The translations under genes and the position numbers were made by a program. A stretch of 64,000 nucleotides of DNA from Sediminicola sp963974715. Its GTDB lineage: Bacteria; Bacteroidota; Bacteroidia; Flavobacteriales; Flavobacteriaceae. Under the pieces are notes generated by a model. The model was not told the DNA's origin, searched no databases, and saw nothing but the letters and a program-made list of their open reading frames with translations. Of the stretch, positions 8,153 to 17,050 are shown piece after piece; the stretch's first letter is position 1, and the number at the start of each line of letters is the position of its first letter. The stretch is taken from the NCBI GenBank assembly GCA_963974715.1, contig CAXBDK010000001.1:124001-188000 (forward strand). The letters are read 5' to 3'.

Positions 8153-10381
8153 ATGGAGAAACCGCCAATTCAACAATTCAAAGTGTCGGGCATGACATGC
8201 GCCTCCTGCGCCGTAAGCCTGGAATCCTACCTAAAACCTTTGGAGGGGGTCTCCTCGGTATCCGTAAACTATCCCAACCAATCCCTATCCATCCGTTTTG
8301 ATCCCCATATGGTTTCTTCCCAATTGCTCCAGGAAAAAGCTGCAGAGATCGGATATACCATCCTTATGGGCGATGATGCAGAAATGGCCGAAACCTTTGG
8401 GAAAATGGAGAACGAACGTGTACAACGACTTTTTGGGAAATTGGTCTTCTCGGCCGTTCTATCCCTACCCGTCTTTGTTATGGCCATGTTCTTTATGGAC
8501 CGTATTCCTTATGGCAACTGGATCATGATGGCACTTTCCATTCCCGTGTTTTTTTGGGGAGGCTCCGAATTTTTTGTGGTGGCCTGGAAAAAATTGAAGC
8601 ACTTTTCATTCAATATGGATACCCTTGTGGCGCTTAGCACGGGCATCGCCTTTCTGTTCAGTGCCTTTAATACCATATTCCCATCCTATTTTTTAAGTCG
8701 GGGAATGACTCCCCATGTTTACTTTGAATCGGCAGTCATCATAATCACCCTCATATTATTGGGACGTTATCTGGAGGAAAAGGCGAAGCGGGCCACCTCT
8801 TCGGCCATAAAAAAATTGATGGGCCTGAGCCCCAAGGAGGTTACCGTTATCCGTAACGGGGAAGAGGTACTTCTGCCGGTGGAGAAAATTATAAAGGGAG
8901 ATCTATTGGTCATCAGGCCCGGTGAAAAAATGGCAGTTGATGGTCTTGTTAAAAAGGGAACCTCCTTTATGGACGAAAGCATGATAACCGGCGAGCCCAT
9001 TGCAGTTGAAAAAGTGAAAGGGGACAAGGTCTTCGCGGGTACCATCAACCAAAAGGGCGCTTTGCGCATCCTCGCCACCAAGGTTGGAAAGGATACCCTT
9101 TTGTCCCAGATAATTTCCATGGTGGAACAGGCACAAGCATCCAAACCTCCCATTCAAAGAACAGTGGACAAAATTGCGGGCGTATTTGTTCCCGTGGTCA
9201 TTATCCTTGCCCTCTTTGCTGCGGTCATCTGGTACATCGTTGGACCGGAGCCCACTTTTACCTACGCTCTCCTGACCTTTATTACCGTACTGATCATTGC
9301 GTGCCCCTGCGCCTTGGGCCTCGCCACTCCCACTGCCTTGATGGTGGGCATCGGAAAGGGCGCCCAACAGGGTATTCTGATAAAGGACGCCCAGGCCCTG
9401 GAAACCGTCCACAAAATAAATTCCCTGGTCTTGGACAAAACAGGGACCATTACCGAGGGTAGGCCCAAACTTACGGATCTGGTCTGGGATGATGGTGTAT
9501 CCCCCTCAAATCCTGAAGCCATTCTGTTCGCCATGGAATCAGCTTCGGAACATCCCATTGCCGAATCCATTGTGGCCCATCTTTCCCCAAAAAATATGCC
9601 GGTCCTGGAAATGGATTCTTTCGAAAGTATAACGGGCCTTGGTGCAAAGGCCGTTATTATGGGGGAACTATATCATGTTGGGAACGAAAAACTGATGCGG
9701 CTAAATGACCTTTCCATTTCCGAGGATCTAAGAAATAAGGCCACCCGCTTACGGGAATCATCAAAAACCGTGGTCTATCTGGGCAATCGGAAAAGGGTAT
9801 TGGGAATAGCCGCAGTGGCGGACAACGTTAAGCAAGGGGCGGCGAAAGCCATCGAAAAAATTAGAATGATGGGGATCGAGATCCATATGCTTACGGGCGA
9901 TAATGACGAAACTGCCAAGGCCATCGCCGGACAGGTAGGCATAGAAAAATATAGGGCCAATGTCCTACCCGCCGAAAAAGCCGATTATATAAAGCAATTA
10001 CAGGAACGGGGCAAGGTGGTGGCCATGGTTGGGGATGGCATCAACGATGCTGCGGCATTGGCCCGGTCCAACGTGGGCATTGCCATGGGACAGGGAACGG
10101 ACATTGCCATGGAAAGCGCCGGAATAACGTTAGTGGGTTCCGACCTAGGGTTGTTGCCCAAAATCTTAAAGTTGTCCAAGTTGACCATGAGGACCATTCA
10201 CCAAAACCTGTTCTGGGCATTTATCTATAACGTCCTGGCCATTCCCATTGCTGCCGGCGCCCTATATCCATTCTCGGGGTTCCTGTTAAACCCTATGATC
10301 GCTGGGGCGGCTATGGCCTTTAGCTCCCTATCGGTGCTTGCAAATAGCCTTCGGATCAACTATCTTGTGAAGAATGGCTAA
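8153..10381 (+). CDS. copA: Copper-translocating P1B-type ATPase
   Basis: This 742-residue inner-membrane pump exports Cu(I) using ATP. It has one N-terminal HMA domain with GMTCASC (Cys16/Cys19), two leading helices, the actuator motif TGEP, the intramembrane metal site CPC (Cys384/Cys386 in ACPCALGLATP), the phosphorylation site DKTGT (Asp428), HP in the nucleotide domain (SASEHPIAESI) and the hinge GDGINDAAAL. The last membrane segments end with FSSLSVLANSLRI, where the M(S)SxxV-type motif of Cu ATPases sits. Start ATG 8153 is favoured over TTG 8132, which overlaps the promoter box. It sits between an AraC regulator and a small HMA protein. Confidence 0.95.
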   Translation: MEKPPIQQFKVSGMTCASCAVSLESYLKPLEGVSSVSVNYPNQSLSIRFDPHMVSSQLLQEKAAEIGYTILMGDDAEMAETFGKMENERVQRLFGKLVFSAVLSLPVFVMAMFFMDRIPYGNWIMMALSIPVFFWGGSEFFVVAWKKLKHFSFNMDTLVALSTGIAFLFSAFNTIFPSYFLSRGMTPHVYFESAVIIITLILLGRYLEEKAKRATSSAIKKLMGLSPKEVTVIRNGEEVLLPVEKIIKGDLLVIRPGEKMAVDGLVKKGTSFMDESMITGEPIAVEKVKGDKVFAGTINQKGALRILATKVGKDTLLSQIISMVEQAQASKPPIQRTVDKIAGVFVPVVIILALFAAVIWYIVGPEPTFTYALLTFITVLIIACPCALGLATPTALMVGIGKGAQQGILIKDAQALETVHKINSLVLDKTGTITEGRPKLTDLVWDDGVSPSNPEAILFAMESASEHPIAESIVAHLSPKNMPVLEMDSFESITGLGAKAVIMGELYHVGNEKLMRLNDLSISEDLRNKATRLRESSKTVVYLGNRKRVLGIAAVADNVKQGAAKAIEKIRMMGIEIHMLTGDNDETAKAIAGQVGIEKYRANVLPAEKADYIKQLQERGKVVAMVGDGINDAAALARSNVGIAMGQGTDIAMESAGITLVGSDLGLLPKILKLSKLTMRTIHQNLFWAFIYNVLAIPIAAGALYPFSGFLLNPMIAGAAMAFSSLSVLANSLRINYLVKNG

Positions 10382-10485
10382 TATAGCCAAAGGGACCTTG
10401 GTAAGATCAGGAACAATGGAAGGAAAAGAGATTGCCCGAGAAACTTCTAAATGAGTTCATTTAAAAAAACTTAAAAAGTAGTGCC

Positions 10486-10701
10486 ATGAAAAAAATACGC
10501 TTTAAAACAAATATCAATTGTAGCTCCTGTGTACGCACGGTCACGCCGTTTTTAAATGATCTTGATGGATTGGAATCCTGGAAAGTGGACACGGAAGATA
10601 TGGATAAAATTCTGGAGGTGGAAGTGGAGGAAGGCGACGGTTCCGAAGTTGGGGACGCGGTAAAAAAAGCAGGATTTACCATAGAACCTATTTCAGGATA
10701 A
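10486..10701 (+). CDS. Small HMA-domain protein (copper chaperone-like)
   Basis: The 71-residue single-domain protein carries INCSSCVRTV with the metal-binding pair Cys12/Cys15 and the beta-alpha-beta-beta-alpha-beta outline of CopZ/Atx1 proteins. It is acidic toward the C terminus (EVEVEEGDGSE), unlike typical basic-faced CopZ. It lies 104 bases after copA on the same strand. It probably ferries Cu(I) to CopA or buffers it; metal identity is inferred from the neighbours. Confidence 0.8.
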   Translation: MKKIRFKTNINCSSCVRTVTPFLNDLDGLESWKVDTEDMDKILEVEVEEGDGSEVGDAVKKAGFTIEPISG

Positions 10702-10874
10702 GGGGATTCCCATTAAGGACAACAGCCTTTGCACACGATTTTCAAAAGCCTTGAACTACAATGATCAAGGTGGATTTTGGCCGTTCCCCAAAAGATGATT
10801 TTCTACCCGTCGCATCAAAATAATTTCTGATAAGCAATGCGAAATTAGCGTACATTCGCAAAAAATCCACCTGC

Positions 10875-11477
10875 ATGGAACGAAAGGTCAAAGCCGTATT
10901 GGAACTGTACGCGCAACTTGATGTAGAGATTTCCGAATTCCGCTCAAAGACTGCCCTACATTGTGTGGAAGGCTGTGGAAAATGCTGTACCAAAACGGAC
11001 ATAGAGGCTTCGCCGTTGGAATTTCTTCCGTGGGCATTTAACGAATTTTTGAAAGGTACCGCAGAATCCACTTTGGAAGAATTAAAGATACGGGAAAATC
11101 CTATCTGCATGATCTATAGGCCCTTGTCACTTTTGGAAAGCTCTTCGGGCAGTTGTGGGGCATATGCCTACCGAGGACTGATATGTAGACTTTTTGGATA
11201 TGGGGCGGGAAGGGACAAATTGGGCCAGTTGCGACTTAGTACCTGTAAGATCATCAAGGAAGGACAACACCAAAATTATACCAATGCCGCCACTGCCATA
11301 AGCAAAGGCCTGTATGTACCCGTTTTTACCGACTATTATATGAATCTGGGACAAATAGATTTTAACTTGGGAAATAGGATCGTGCCCATAAACATGGCCC
11401 TGCGGTTTGCCTTGGAAGAGGTATTGCAGTATTATGCCTATAGGCCCTTCCCCAGTGGACTGGGAAATACAGCATAG
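10875..11477 (+). CDS. YkgJ-family cysteine cluster protein
   Basis: A 200-residue protein of the YkgJ (putative zinc/iron-chelating) family. The first cluster HCVEGCGKCC lies around residues 31-40, with further cysteines in PICMIYRP, SSGSCGAY, LICRLFG and STCKIIKE, the usual spacing for the domain. Function is not established; some relatives are proposed to bind a metal or an iron-sulfur centre. A near-consensus -7 element, TACATTCG at 10851-10858, is 16 bases before the start. It is not obviously in an operon. Confidence 0.8.
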   Translation: MERKVKAVLELYAQLDVEISEFRSKTALHCVEGCGKCCTKTDIEASPLEFLPWAFNEFLKGTAESTLEELKIRENPICMIYRPLSLLESSSGSCGAYAYRGLICRLFGYGAGRDKLGQLRLSTCKIIKEGQHQNYTNAATAISKGLYVPVFTDYYMNLGQIDFNLGNRIVPINMALRFALEEVLQYYAYRPFPSGLGNTA

Positions 11478-11600
11478 ACAAGGTCAGACGTTCAGCTACC
11501 TCTTTGTGAAGATTTAAAAGCCCATATGGCCCGAAAGCCAAAATAACATTGGATCGCACAATGGAGGTAGGATAATGGACACAGCTTGGGGGTTAAAATT

Positions 11601-11885
11601 TTACCGCCCTTTACTGATCCTGTTTCCCGAAATGGCCCTTTGTCGACTACATTTAAATCGGCCGATCTCCGGACTACGTAAACTGAGGTGCTTTTTTCCC
11701 TTACCATTATTTACCCTTTTCCTCCAGCGTTTAAAACTTCCCTCCTTCAGATGGGACCGCATTAAAATGATCACTTCCTTTTCGGCAATACCAAATTGGT
11801 GGCGTATGGCTTCAAAGGGGGTCCTATCTTCCCAGGCCATTTCAATTATCCTGTCAAGCTCCCGAAGGGAAAATATGTTGTCCAT
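11601..11885 (-). CDS. TIGR03643 family small protein
   Basis: A 94-residue protein with the conserved core LDRIIEMAWEDRTPFEAIRHQFGIAEKEVIILMRSHLKEGSFKRWRKRV reading as three helices, probably a helix-turn-helix. This is the TIGR03643 pattern. The basic C terminus (KHLSLRSPEIGRFKC) continues it. Nucleic-acid binding is plausible but unproven. It is single and convergent with the YkgJ gene. Confidence 0.75.
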   Translation of the reverse strand: MDNIFSLRELDRIIEMAWEDRTPFEAIRHQFGIAEKEVIILMRSHLKEGSFKRWRKRVNNGKGKKHLSLRSPEIGRFKCSRQRAISGNRISKGR

Positions 11886-12083
11886 TGTAGATTTTTACCA
11901 ATTTACCGGTGATAGGGGACATACACCCTATCAACAAACGTTGAGCAAGCTCTCGAACTTATAGGGAATTATAAAAAATGTACCTATACAATGGGATTGG
12001 GGCATAAAATAGATCCCCCTTCTTATTTGAATATGTATAAACACCACTGTAGGGGATTGTAAGAGGCAAAATAAATATCCTAT

Positions 12084-12305
12084 CTAAGCCGATAAATTGC
12101 CCTTGAGACGTTTTTCAATTTTTTGTTTGATCAACGTAAGACGTTTCATAATGTCCATTATATTGTCGTCTTTCTTTTTTTTGTATAATTCATTTAAACC
12201 TAAAATGAGTTCCTTCGCCTTTCTGGAAGCAACTATTCGGTCATTTGTGCTTTTAAAGGAAGTTTTTTGTTGCTCAAACTCCAAAGCCCTATCCAATATA
12301 TCCAT
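12084..12305 (-). CDS. Small lysine-rich helical protein, unknown function
   Basis: I do not recognise a family. The 73 residues are almost entirely predicted helix, highly charged, with a LYKKKKDD segment in the middle and a C-terminal KQKIEKRLKG tail; there is no signal peptide or membrane segment. The coding look (ATG start, sensible amino-acid balance) is better than for other frames here. It lies about 200 bases upstream of the TIGR03643 gene on the same strand and could be cotranscribed with it. Confidence 0.5.
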   Translation of the reverse strand: MDILDRALEFEQQKTSFKSTNDRIVASRKAKELILGLNELYKKKKDDNIMDIMKRLTLIKQKIEKRLKGNLSA

Positions 12306-12830
12306 AAAATGGTCTATTTATTTAAACACTTTTTAAATGTTGGGGAGTGCACCGCCACTTGGGACCCCAACCACATTTTCTTTGCGACCGATGGGAACGG
12401 GAACTCAAAGTACCCAGCCCGAGCAAAGGATCGATTATTTTTTAGAGCTTCGATCGGGCTAAATCCCCAACAGGGAGCAATCGGCCATTCTCAAATGTGC
12501 ATGCCTAGTAAAGCTACAAAATGCCTTTGTAATTATAGCTTTAAAAGAACAATATAACAAAGCTTTAACTACCCCGTTCCGCAGCTGTTCAAATTTTACC
12601 TAAAAAGAGATTTGACCATCTCCCCTACTAATGCACGGCCCCTTAACTTTGACCCATCCTCATATAAGGCCAAGCGGAACAAAGGGAGGATCATTATTCC
12701 CTTCTAAGCACGGGCACTTCAACGCCGAGCGTCGGGAAAAACAACCCATTTAATGGCCTTCAAATAGTTTTGGTAATATTTGTACGATCTTAGGATATTC
12801 GTACCTTTTCACTGCTTAAAAGCAGCGCTC
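12306..12830. other. 525-base stretch without a supported gene
   Basis: No start-bearing frame looks coding. A stop-to-stop plus-strand frame from about 12560 to 12706 reads like a C-terminal protein piece (FKFYLKRDL... ending RIIIPF) but has no start codon; it may be a remnant or chance. The rest carries no recognisable RNA or repeat. Confidence 0.5.
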
Positions 12831-13232
12831 GTGAAAAGACGTAATTTTGTATTGGTTTCCATTGCAGGAGCTGCAGCGGTAGCGGTGCCTTCTTATTATT
12901 TTTGGAATAAGAACGATTTGAAGGACGATCCCGCACAATATCCCGTGGTCCTTGCTTCCTTTCTGGAATACGATACCTTGGCACGGTTGGGGGAAAGTTA
13001 CCTAAAAAGATTTCCGGATGAGCGAGGACGGGATACCCTCTTAAATGCCCTTTTTAACCATAAAAGTATTGAAAGGGATCACTTGGAAAACTATTTGAAA
13101 AAACAAATAAAGCAGGATTATTGCCAAGAGAGGATCGTGCAACTCGATGGATGGATATTCTCGCTTACCGAAGCACGGCAATGTGCTCTCTTGTACCTTT
13201 CAATTCCCAAATCCTTGCCACATGCACGTTGA
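12831..13232 (+). CDS. Gluconate 2-dehydrogenase subunit 3-like protein (small subunit of GMC dehydrogenase)
   Basis: The 133-residue product from GTG 12831 begins VKRRNFVLVSIAGAAAVAVPSYYFW, a short Tat-like signal or anchor with a basic RR pair. The remainder is helical, with the family pattern of the gluconate_2-dh3 small subunit (LASFLEYDTLARLGESYL near the start; ERIVQLDGWIFSLTEARQCALLYL at the end). Such subunits escort a GMC flavoprotein across the membrane. Its stop overlaps the start of the next gene by 11 bases (ATGCACGTTGA), so the two are translationally coupled. A TTG at 12780 is less likely because it would precede the signal. Confidence 0.75.
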   Translation: MKRRNFVLVSIAGAAAVAVPSYYFWNKNDLKDDPAQYPVVLASFLEYDTLARLGESYLKRFPDERGRDTLLNALFNHKSIERDHLENYLKKQIKQDYCQERIVQLDGWIFSLTEARQCALLYLSIPKSLPHAR

Positions 13233-14772
13233 TGCCCGTCTTTTGGAAGACCAGAGCCTTATAGAAGGTGACATCTGCATCATCGGGGCGGGTGCGGCAG
13301 GAATCAGCATGGCACTGGACTGGTTGGATACGCCCTATAAGGTCATTTTACTGGAAGGCGGAGGCTTCGAATATGAAGACGAAATTCAGGATTCCTATGA
13401 CGGACAGGTAACCGGACAGAAATACTATCCCCTTAAATCTAGCCGACTACATTATTTTGGTGGGACCACTGGGCACTGGGGAGGAATGTGCTCTCCTATG
13501 GACCCGGTGGATTTTACGGAGCGGGAATGGGTCCCTCATAGTGGTTGGCCCATTAACAGGAAAGATCTAGATCCCTATTACATCAAGGCCCATAAATGCC
13601 TGCAATTGGGTCCTTTTAATTATGACTATGGATATTGGAGCAAGGAGTTGCCCAATCTCAGGTCTTTCCCCATGGATGAAGAGGTTATGTGGAACAAGAT
13701 GTGGCAGTACAGCGTAGCCAGGTTTGGAAAAATCTATAAGGATGCGCTTATAACATCAAAAAACATACATCTCTATACCTATGCCAAGGCCACCCGTCTG
13801 GAATCTACTTCCCAAGGGGAACATATTACGGCGGTAAGGATAACCAACCTCGGGGGAAAGACACAATTGGTAAAAGCAAAAAAGGTGATACTTGCGTGTG
13901 GCGCCATCCAAAATACCAGACTTCTGCTCGTCTCCAACAACAATGCCCCAAAGGGCCTTGGCAATGGACACGATTTGGTGGGCCGATATTTTATGGAACA
14001 TCTGGAAGTACCTTCTGCAGAATTCTGGCTTACCGAACCCTTTCCCACGGATCTGTATTCGTGGACATTTGGAAAGACAAAGGCCAGTGCAGAACTGGCC
14101 TTTACGGAAAAGACCCAGAAAAAATATCAAATATTGAATGGGACCGCTTCCTTGGTCCCACTCCATATTGGCAGGCGCCAAAAACCTAAATTGGATACCT
14201 GGGTGGACGAAAATCCAAAGGTGGCCATGAAAAATATGATGCAGGAATGGGAAAATGCAGAAAATAGGGCAGAAAAGGAAAATAAAGGTGCCATTTCCAG
14301 GGCCTATCAGTTGGATACCAGAATAGAGCAGGCGCCCAATCACAATTCCCGTGTTTCCCTGGGAAAAGAAAAAGACGCTTTCGGGATGTTACGTGCAGAT
14401 CTGCACTGGGAGCTGACCCCCTTGGATAAAAGGAGTATCCGGAAAATGTACGAGATCATAGCATTGCAAATGGGAATTTCCAATGTAGGGAGAATACGTC
14501 TCTTGCCATTTTTACGCGATGAGGCGGATGAGGGGTTCCCCGATACCGTAAACGGGGGATGGCACCACATGGGAACCACCAGAATGGCGGAAGATCCCAA
14601 AATGGGCGTAGTGGATGCCCATTGCAGGGTACACGGCATCGATAATCTGTATGTGGCCGGATCGGGGTGTTTTGCCACTTCTGGAGCGCCCAATCCCACC
14701 CTTACCTTAGTGGCGCTCGCGCTACGGCTCTCCGATCATATAAAGGAACTTATGGCGAAGCGTTCGCTTTAG
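13222..14772 (+). CDS. GMC-family flavin oxidoreductase (sugar/glycoside dehydrogenase type)
   Basis: This 516-residue FAD enzyme has the dinucleotide-binding motif IIGAGAAGISMALDW near residue 20, HYFGGTTGHWGGMC for flavin contacts, and the GMC C-terminal end GWHHMGTTRMAEDPKMGVVD ... NLYVAGSGCFATSGAPNPTLTLVALALRLSDHI. The catalytic histidine is in WHHMGT. It lacks its own signal peptide, as expected if it is carried out by the coupled Tat-like small subunit upstream. Relatives oxidise sugars or glycosides, some at C3. Start ATG 13222 is set by the overlap and the FAD motif. Confidence 0.85.
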   Translation: MHVDARLLEDQSLIEGDICIIGAGAAGISMALDWLDTPYKVILLEGGGFEYEDEIQDSYDGQVTGQKYYPLKSSRLHYFGGTTGHWGGMCSPMDPVDFTEREWVPHSGWPINRKDLDPYYIKAHKCLQLGPFNYDYGYWSKELPNLRSFPMDEEVMWNKMWQYSVARFGKIYKDALITSKNIHLYTYAKATRLESTSQGEHITAVRITNLGGKTQLVKAKKVILACGAIQNTRLLLVSNNNAPKGLGNGHDLVGRYFMEHLEVPSAEFWLTEPFPTDLYSWTFGKTKASAELAFTEKTQKKYQILNGTASLVPLHIGRRQKPKLDTWVDENPKVAMKNMMQEWENAENRAEKENKGAISRAYQLDTRIEQAPNHNSRVSLGKEKDAFGMLRADLHWELTPLDKRSIRKMYEIIALQMGISNVGRIRLLPFLRDEADEGFPDTVNGGWHHMGTTRMAEDPKMGVVDAHCRVHGIDNLYVAGSGCFATSGAPNPTLTLVALALRLSDHIKELMAKRSL

Positions 14773-14807
14773 GGTATCTTTGTTGCCAATTGGCCAAAAT
14801 AGGATTT

Positions 14808-15380
14808 ATGGAAGTATTTGTCATGGACCAGGCGTTCAAAGGAAATAATTTTACGGAAAAACCATTGCAAAAAGGTTCCTATGAAGAATGTACCTTCGAT
14901 CATTGCAACTTTTCTGAAAGTTATATGTCCGGTCTGGTATTTATGGAATGTAGTTTTAATGATTGCAATTTTAGTATGGCCCATTTAAGAAATGCCTCCT
15001 TCCGAGAGGTGGTCTTTACAGATTGCAAACTCATGGGCGTTGGTTTCGATGAAGTGGACGATTTTTTATTCCAGGCCACTTTTCTGGGTTGCCAATTGCA
15101 CATGTCCTCCTTCCAACGAAAGAAATTGAAAAAAGCACGTTTTACCAACTGTAATCTGGAGGGAGTTGATTTTAGCGGTGCCGATCTAACAGAGGCCGCT
15201 TTTGACAAATGTAATCTGAAAAATGCCGTTTTTGACGGTACCCTTCTGGAGAAGGCCGATTTTTCAACTGCTTCCAACATTGCTTTGGATCCCGAAAGAA
15301 ATACGTTAAGAAATGCGGTGTTTTCGCTACAGGGCGCAATTGGGCTCCTTTCCAAGTATCAGATCAAAATTGAGGGCTAA
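14808..15380 (+). CDS. Pentapeptide-repeat protein
   Basis: The 190-residue protein is built of five-residue repeats of A(D/N)LXX/F type: SYEECTFDHCNFSESYMSG, SFNDCNFSMAHLRNASF, ARFTNCNLEGVDFSGADL, CNLKNAVFDGTLLEKADF. This gives a right-handed quadrilateral beta-helix like MfpA and Qnr, which mimic DNA and bind gyrase. The resemblance to Qnr (break near residue 80, ending AVFSLQGAIGLLSKYQIKIEG) is notable; chromosomal Qnr-like homologues are common and their native role is unclear. Starts at 14808 and 14823 are both possible. It overlaps the convergent HopJ-like gene by 4 bases. Confidence 0.85.
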   Translation: MEVFVMDQAFKGNNFTEKPLQKGSYEECTFDHCNFSESYMSGLVFMECSFNDCNFSMAHLRNASFREVVFTDCKLMGVGFDEVDDFLFQATFLGCQLHMSSFQRKKLKKARFTNCNLEGVDFSGADLTEAAFDKCNLKNAVFDGTLLEKADFSTASNIALDPERNTLRNAVFSLQGAIGLLSKYQIKIEG

Positions 15381-15724
15381 GGATTTTTAGGCCTCAACGC
15401 TCCCCTTTCAAACCGTATACCCTTCCATCCCGTTTGCATAAAATTACGGATATTGGGGTGGTTATCCCCTTCCAAATCTTCCAGTACATCCCGGTAATGT
15501 TCGCCAAAACATAAAAGGGTTTCATGTTCCATAAGGCCATGGAGGTTTGCAAAGGAAAAAACTTTGCACGATCCATTGTTCTGTCCCGCTGCATTGGTCT
15601 GTGCCCCATTTATAAAATGGGTCGGTTCAAAAGAATAATGCTCCCCTATCACCTCCATTGTATCCCCAAAAGAGATCGTTTCTGGATCTTGGGCCAACCG
15701 TTTTAAAAAAATTGCTTCCTCCAT
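15377..15724 (-). CDS. HopJ-type family protein (misnamed type III effector family)
   Basis: The 115-residue product matches the HopJ domain: FINGAQTNAAGQNNGSCKVFSFANLHGL, ETLLCFGEHYRDVL, HPNIRNFMQTGWKGIRFE. The family was named from a Pseudomonas effector, but it is widespread in bacteria with no type III system; a small cytosolic role is likelier here. Function is unknown. The 3' end overlaps the pentapeptide gene by 4 bases and its start lies 28 bases from the end of the NlpC gene on the same strand, so the two may be cotranscribed. Confidence 0.8.
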   Translation of the reverse strand: MEEAIFLKRLAQDPETISFGDTMEVIGEHYSFEPTHFINGAQTNAAGQNNGSCKVFSFANLHGLMEHETLLCFGEHYRDVLEDLEGDNHPNIRNFMQTGWKGIRFERGALRPKNP

Positions 15725-15752
15725 TATTCCCTTTTATATATCCAACATTATA

Positions 15753-16952
15753 TTACTGCCCACCAAAAACAGGTACGGTTGTCAAATCTATAAGATCTGG
15801 GTCGTCTTCCTTGATGATCCGTTTGGTGCGCAAATACCTTTTATGGTTAAAAGCGTCGTAATTGAGAGCTTCCTTGTCCATACTGCTGATATGGACGTCC
15901 CCTGCCGAATGGATAAATTCATTGTTTCCTATCCACATCCCAACATGTATGACCCTTTCTTTGGTACTGTCGGTAGCCTTTCTCCCAAAAAATAGAAGAT
16001 CCCCCGCACGGAGATCCTTAAAATCGCCTATACTGTCGATCATGCTTCCTGTGGTTATTTGTTGTGAGGCATCCCTGGGAATGACCGTTCCGTTCAAAAA
16101 ATAAACGGTCTTGGTAAACCCGCTGCAATCCACTCCCTTTGTAGAGGTTCCGCCCCATAGATAAGGCAATCCCATCAACTTTTTGGATGTTGTTACCAAA
16201 TTGGTGCCGGAGATATCCAAGCGTTCCAACCATTCCGAAAAGACCTGGCTTTCCGATTTGGCCACATAGGCTACCCTACCGTCGGGATAGCCCACCTTGT
16301 AAAAATTTTCATCCCCTTCCAGCAGTTCCAGCACTCCGCCCGCAACCAGATCGGTCACGCTTTGCGAACTGGGGTCGGGCAATATATGGGAATACCCGGT
16401 AGTATTCGTGTAAATAACTTTTTTTGCCGATGCCCATTGATCATACCTAGATGCCTCCATTGGAAAAAGGCCAGCACCATCTACCCAGGCCAAATATTTA
16501 TCGGGGGTCTGGATATACCACCAATCTCCCTGCTTTTTATATATCTTCACCGGGGTTCCTAAAATAGCTTGGGTCACCAGCTCTGCCGAATGGGCCGGTG
16601 TGGAACGCAAATTGGCCACCGAAAGGGTAATTACTCCCTGTTTCCTGCCCTCAAGTTCAGCGCTTGGTAAAACCTGTACACTGTCCGTATAGGAAATGGG
16701 AAGACCTTTCAAATTTTTCCTCAGTTCGGCCACTGCCTCTGGGAGGGTGCTTTCGCCTCCAAGGATAAGACCTTTGGCCGACTCCTTTACCCAAATGGCG
16801 AAGAGGGCGGTCCGGCCATCGGGGGCAAACTTTTCCTGTATCCTTTCGACCTCGTTCCGCACCGTTTTGATTTCTTCCCTTTCCGTGCCACACGAAACAA
16901 AAAAGATCAATAATGCCAAAAATCCGTACTGCACTGACTTGCAAACACACAT
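15753..16952 (-). CDS. SH3 and NlpC/P60 domain lipoprotein (peptidoglycan peptidase)
   Basis: This 399-residue exported cell-wall peptidase has a signal peptide ending in lipobox FFVSC (Cys22). Two SH3-like regions follow around residues 110-220 (VANLRSTPAHSAELVTQAILGTPVKIYK is the first). The C-terminal NlpC/P60 domain has the catalytic cysteine in GVDCSGF near residue 275 and the histidine in VIHVGMWIG near 336. Members such as dipeptidyl-peptidase VI cut gamma-D-Glu to diamino-acid bonds in muropeptides. The layout fits the Bacteroidota murein-recycling enzymes. It is transcribed toward the HopJ-like gene. Confidence 0.88.
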   Translation of the reverse strand: MCVCKSVQYGFLALLIFFVSCGTEREEIKTVRNEVERIQEKFAPDGRTALFAIWVKESAKGLILGGESTLPEAVAELRKNLKGLPISYTDSVQVLPSAELEGRKQGVITLSVANLRSTPAHSAELVTQAILGTPVKIYKKQGDWWYIQTPDKYLAWVDGAGLFPMEASRYDQWASAKKVIYTNTTGYSHILPDPSSQSVTDLVAGGVLELLEGDENFYKVGYPDGRVAYVAKSESQVFSEWLERLDISGTNLVTTSKKLMGLPYLWGGTSTKGVDCSGFTKTVYFLNGTVIPRDASQQITTGSMIDSIGDFKDLRAGDLLFFGRKATDSTKERVIHVGMWIGNNEFIHSAGDVHISSMDKEALNYDAFNHKRYLRTKRIIKEDDPDLIDLTTVPVFGGQ

Positions 16953-17050
16953 GTTGATAAAATTTTGGAAGGTGAAATTATAAATTTACCCACACTTGTT
17001 GGATGAATGGGCGGGAAATAATCGATTTTAACTAAATTTAGGCCACACGT

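Noticed and set aside
11575..11964. Plus-strand frame of 129 codons opposite the TIGR03643 gene
   Set aside because: The minus-strand TIGR03643 pattern is stronger, and the plus-strand product has no sensible domain.
12267..12557. Plus-strand frame of 96 codons in the 12.3-12.6 kb gap
   Set aside because: Mostly composed of low-likelihood residues; it overlaps a better minus-strand gene and has no family likeness.
12721..12750. GCGTCGGG-type words at 12.7, 34.8 and 58.4 kb as one intergenic repeat family
   Set aside because: The shared core is only 6-9 bases and the flanks do not align, so chance is enough to explain it.
15377..15724. HopJ domain taken as evidence of a type III secretion system
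   Set aside because: No secretion genes are nearby and Bacteroidota lack type III systems; the family name is historical.
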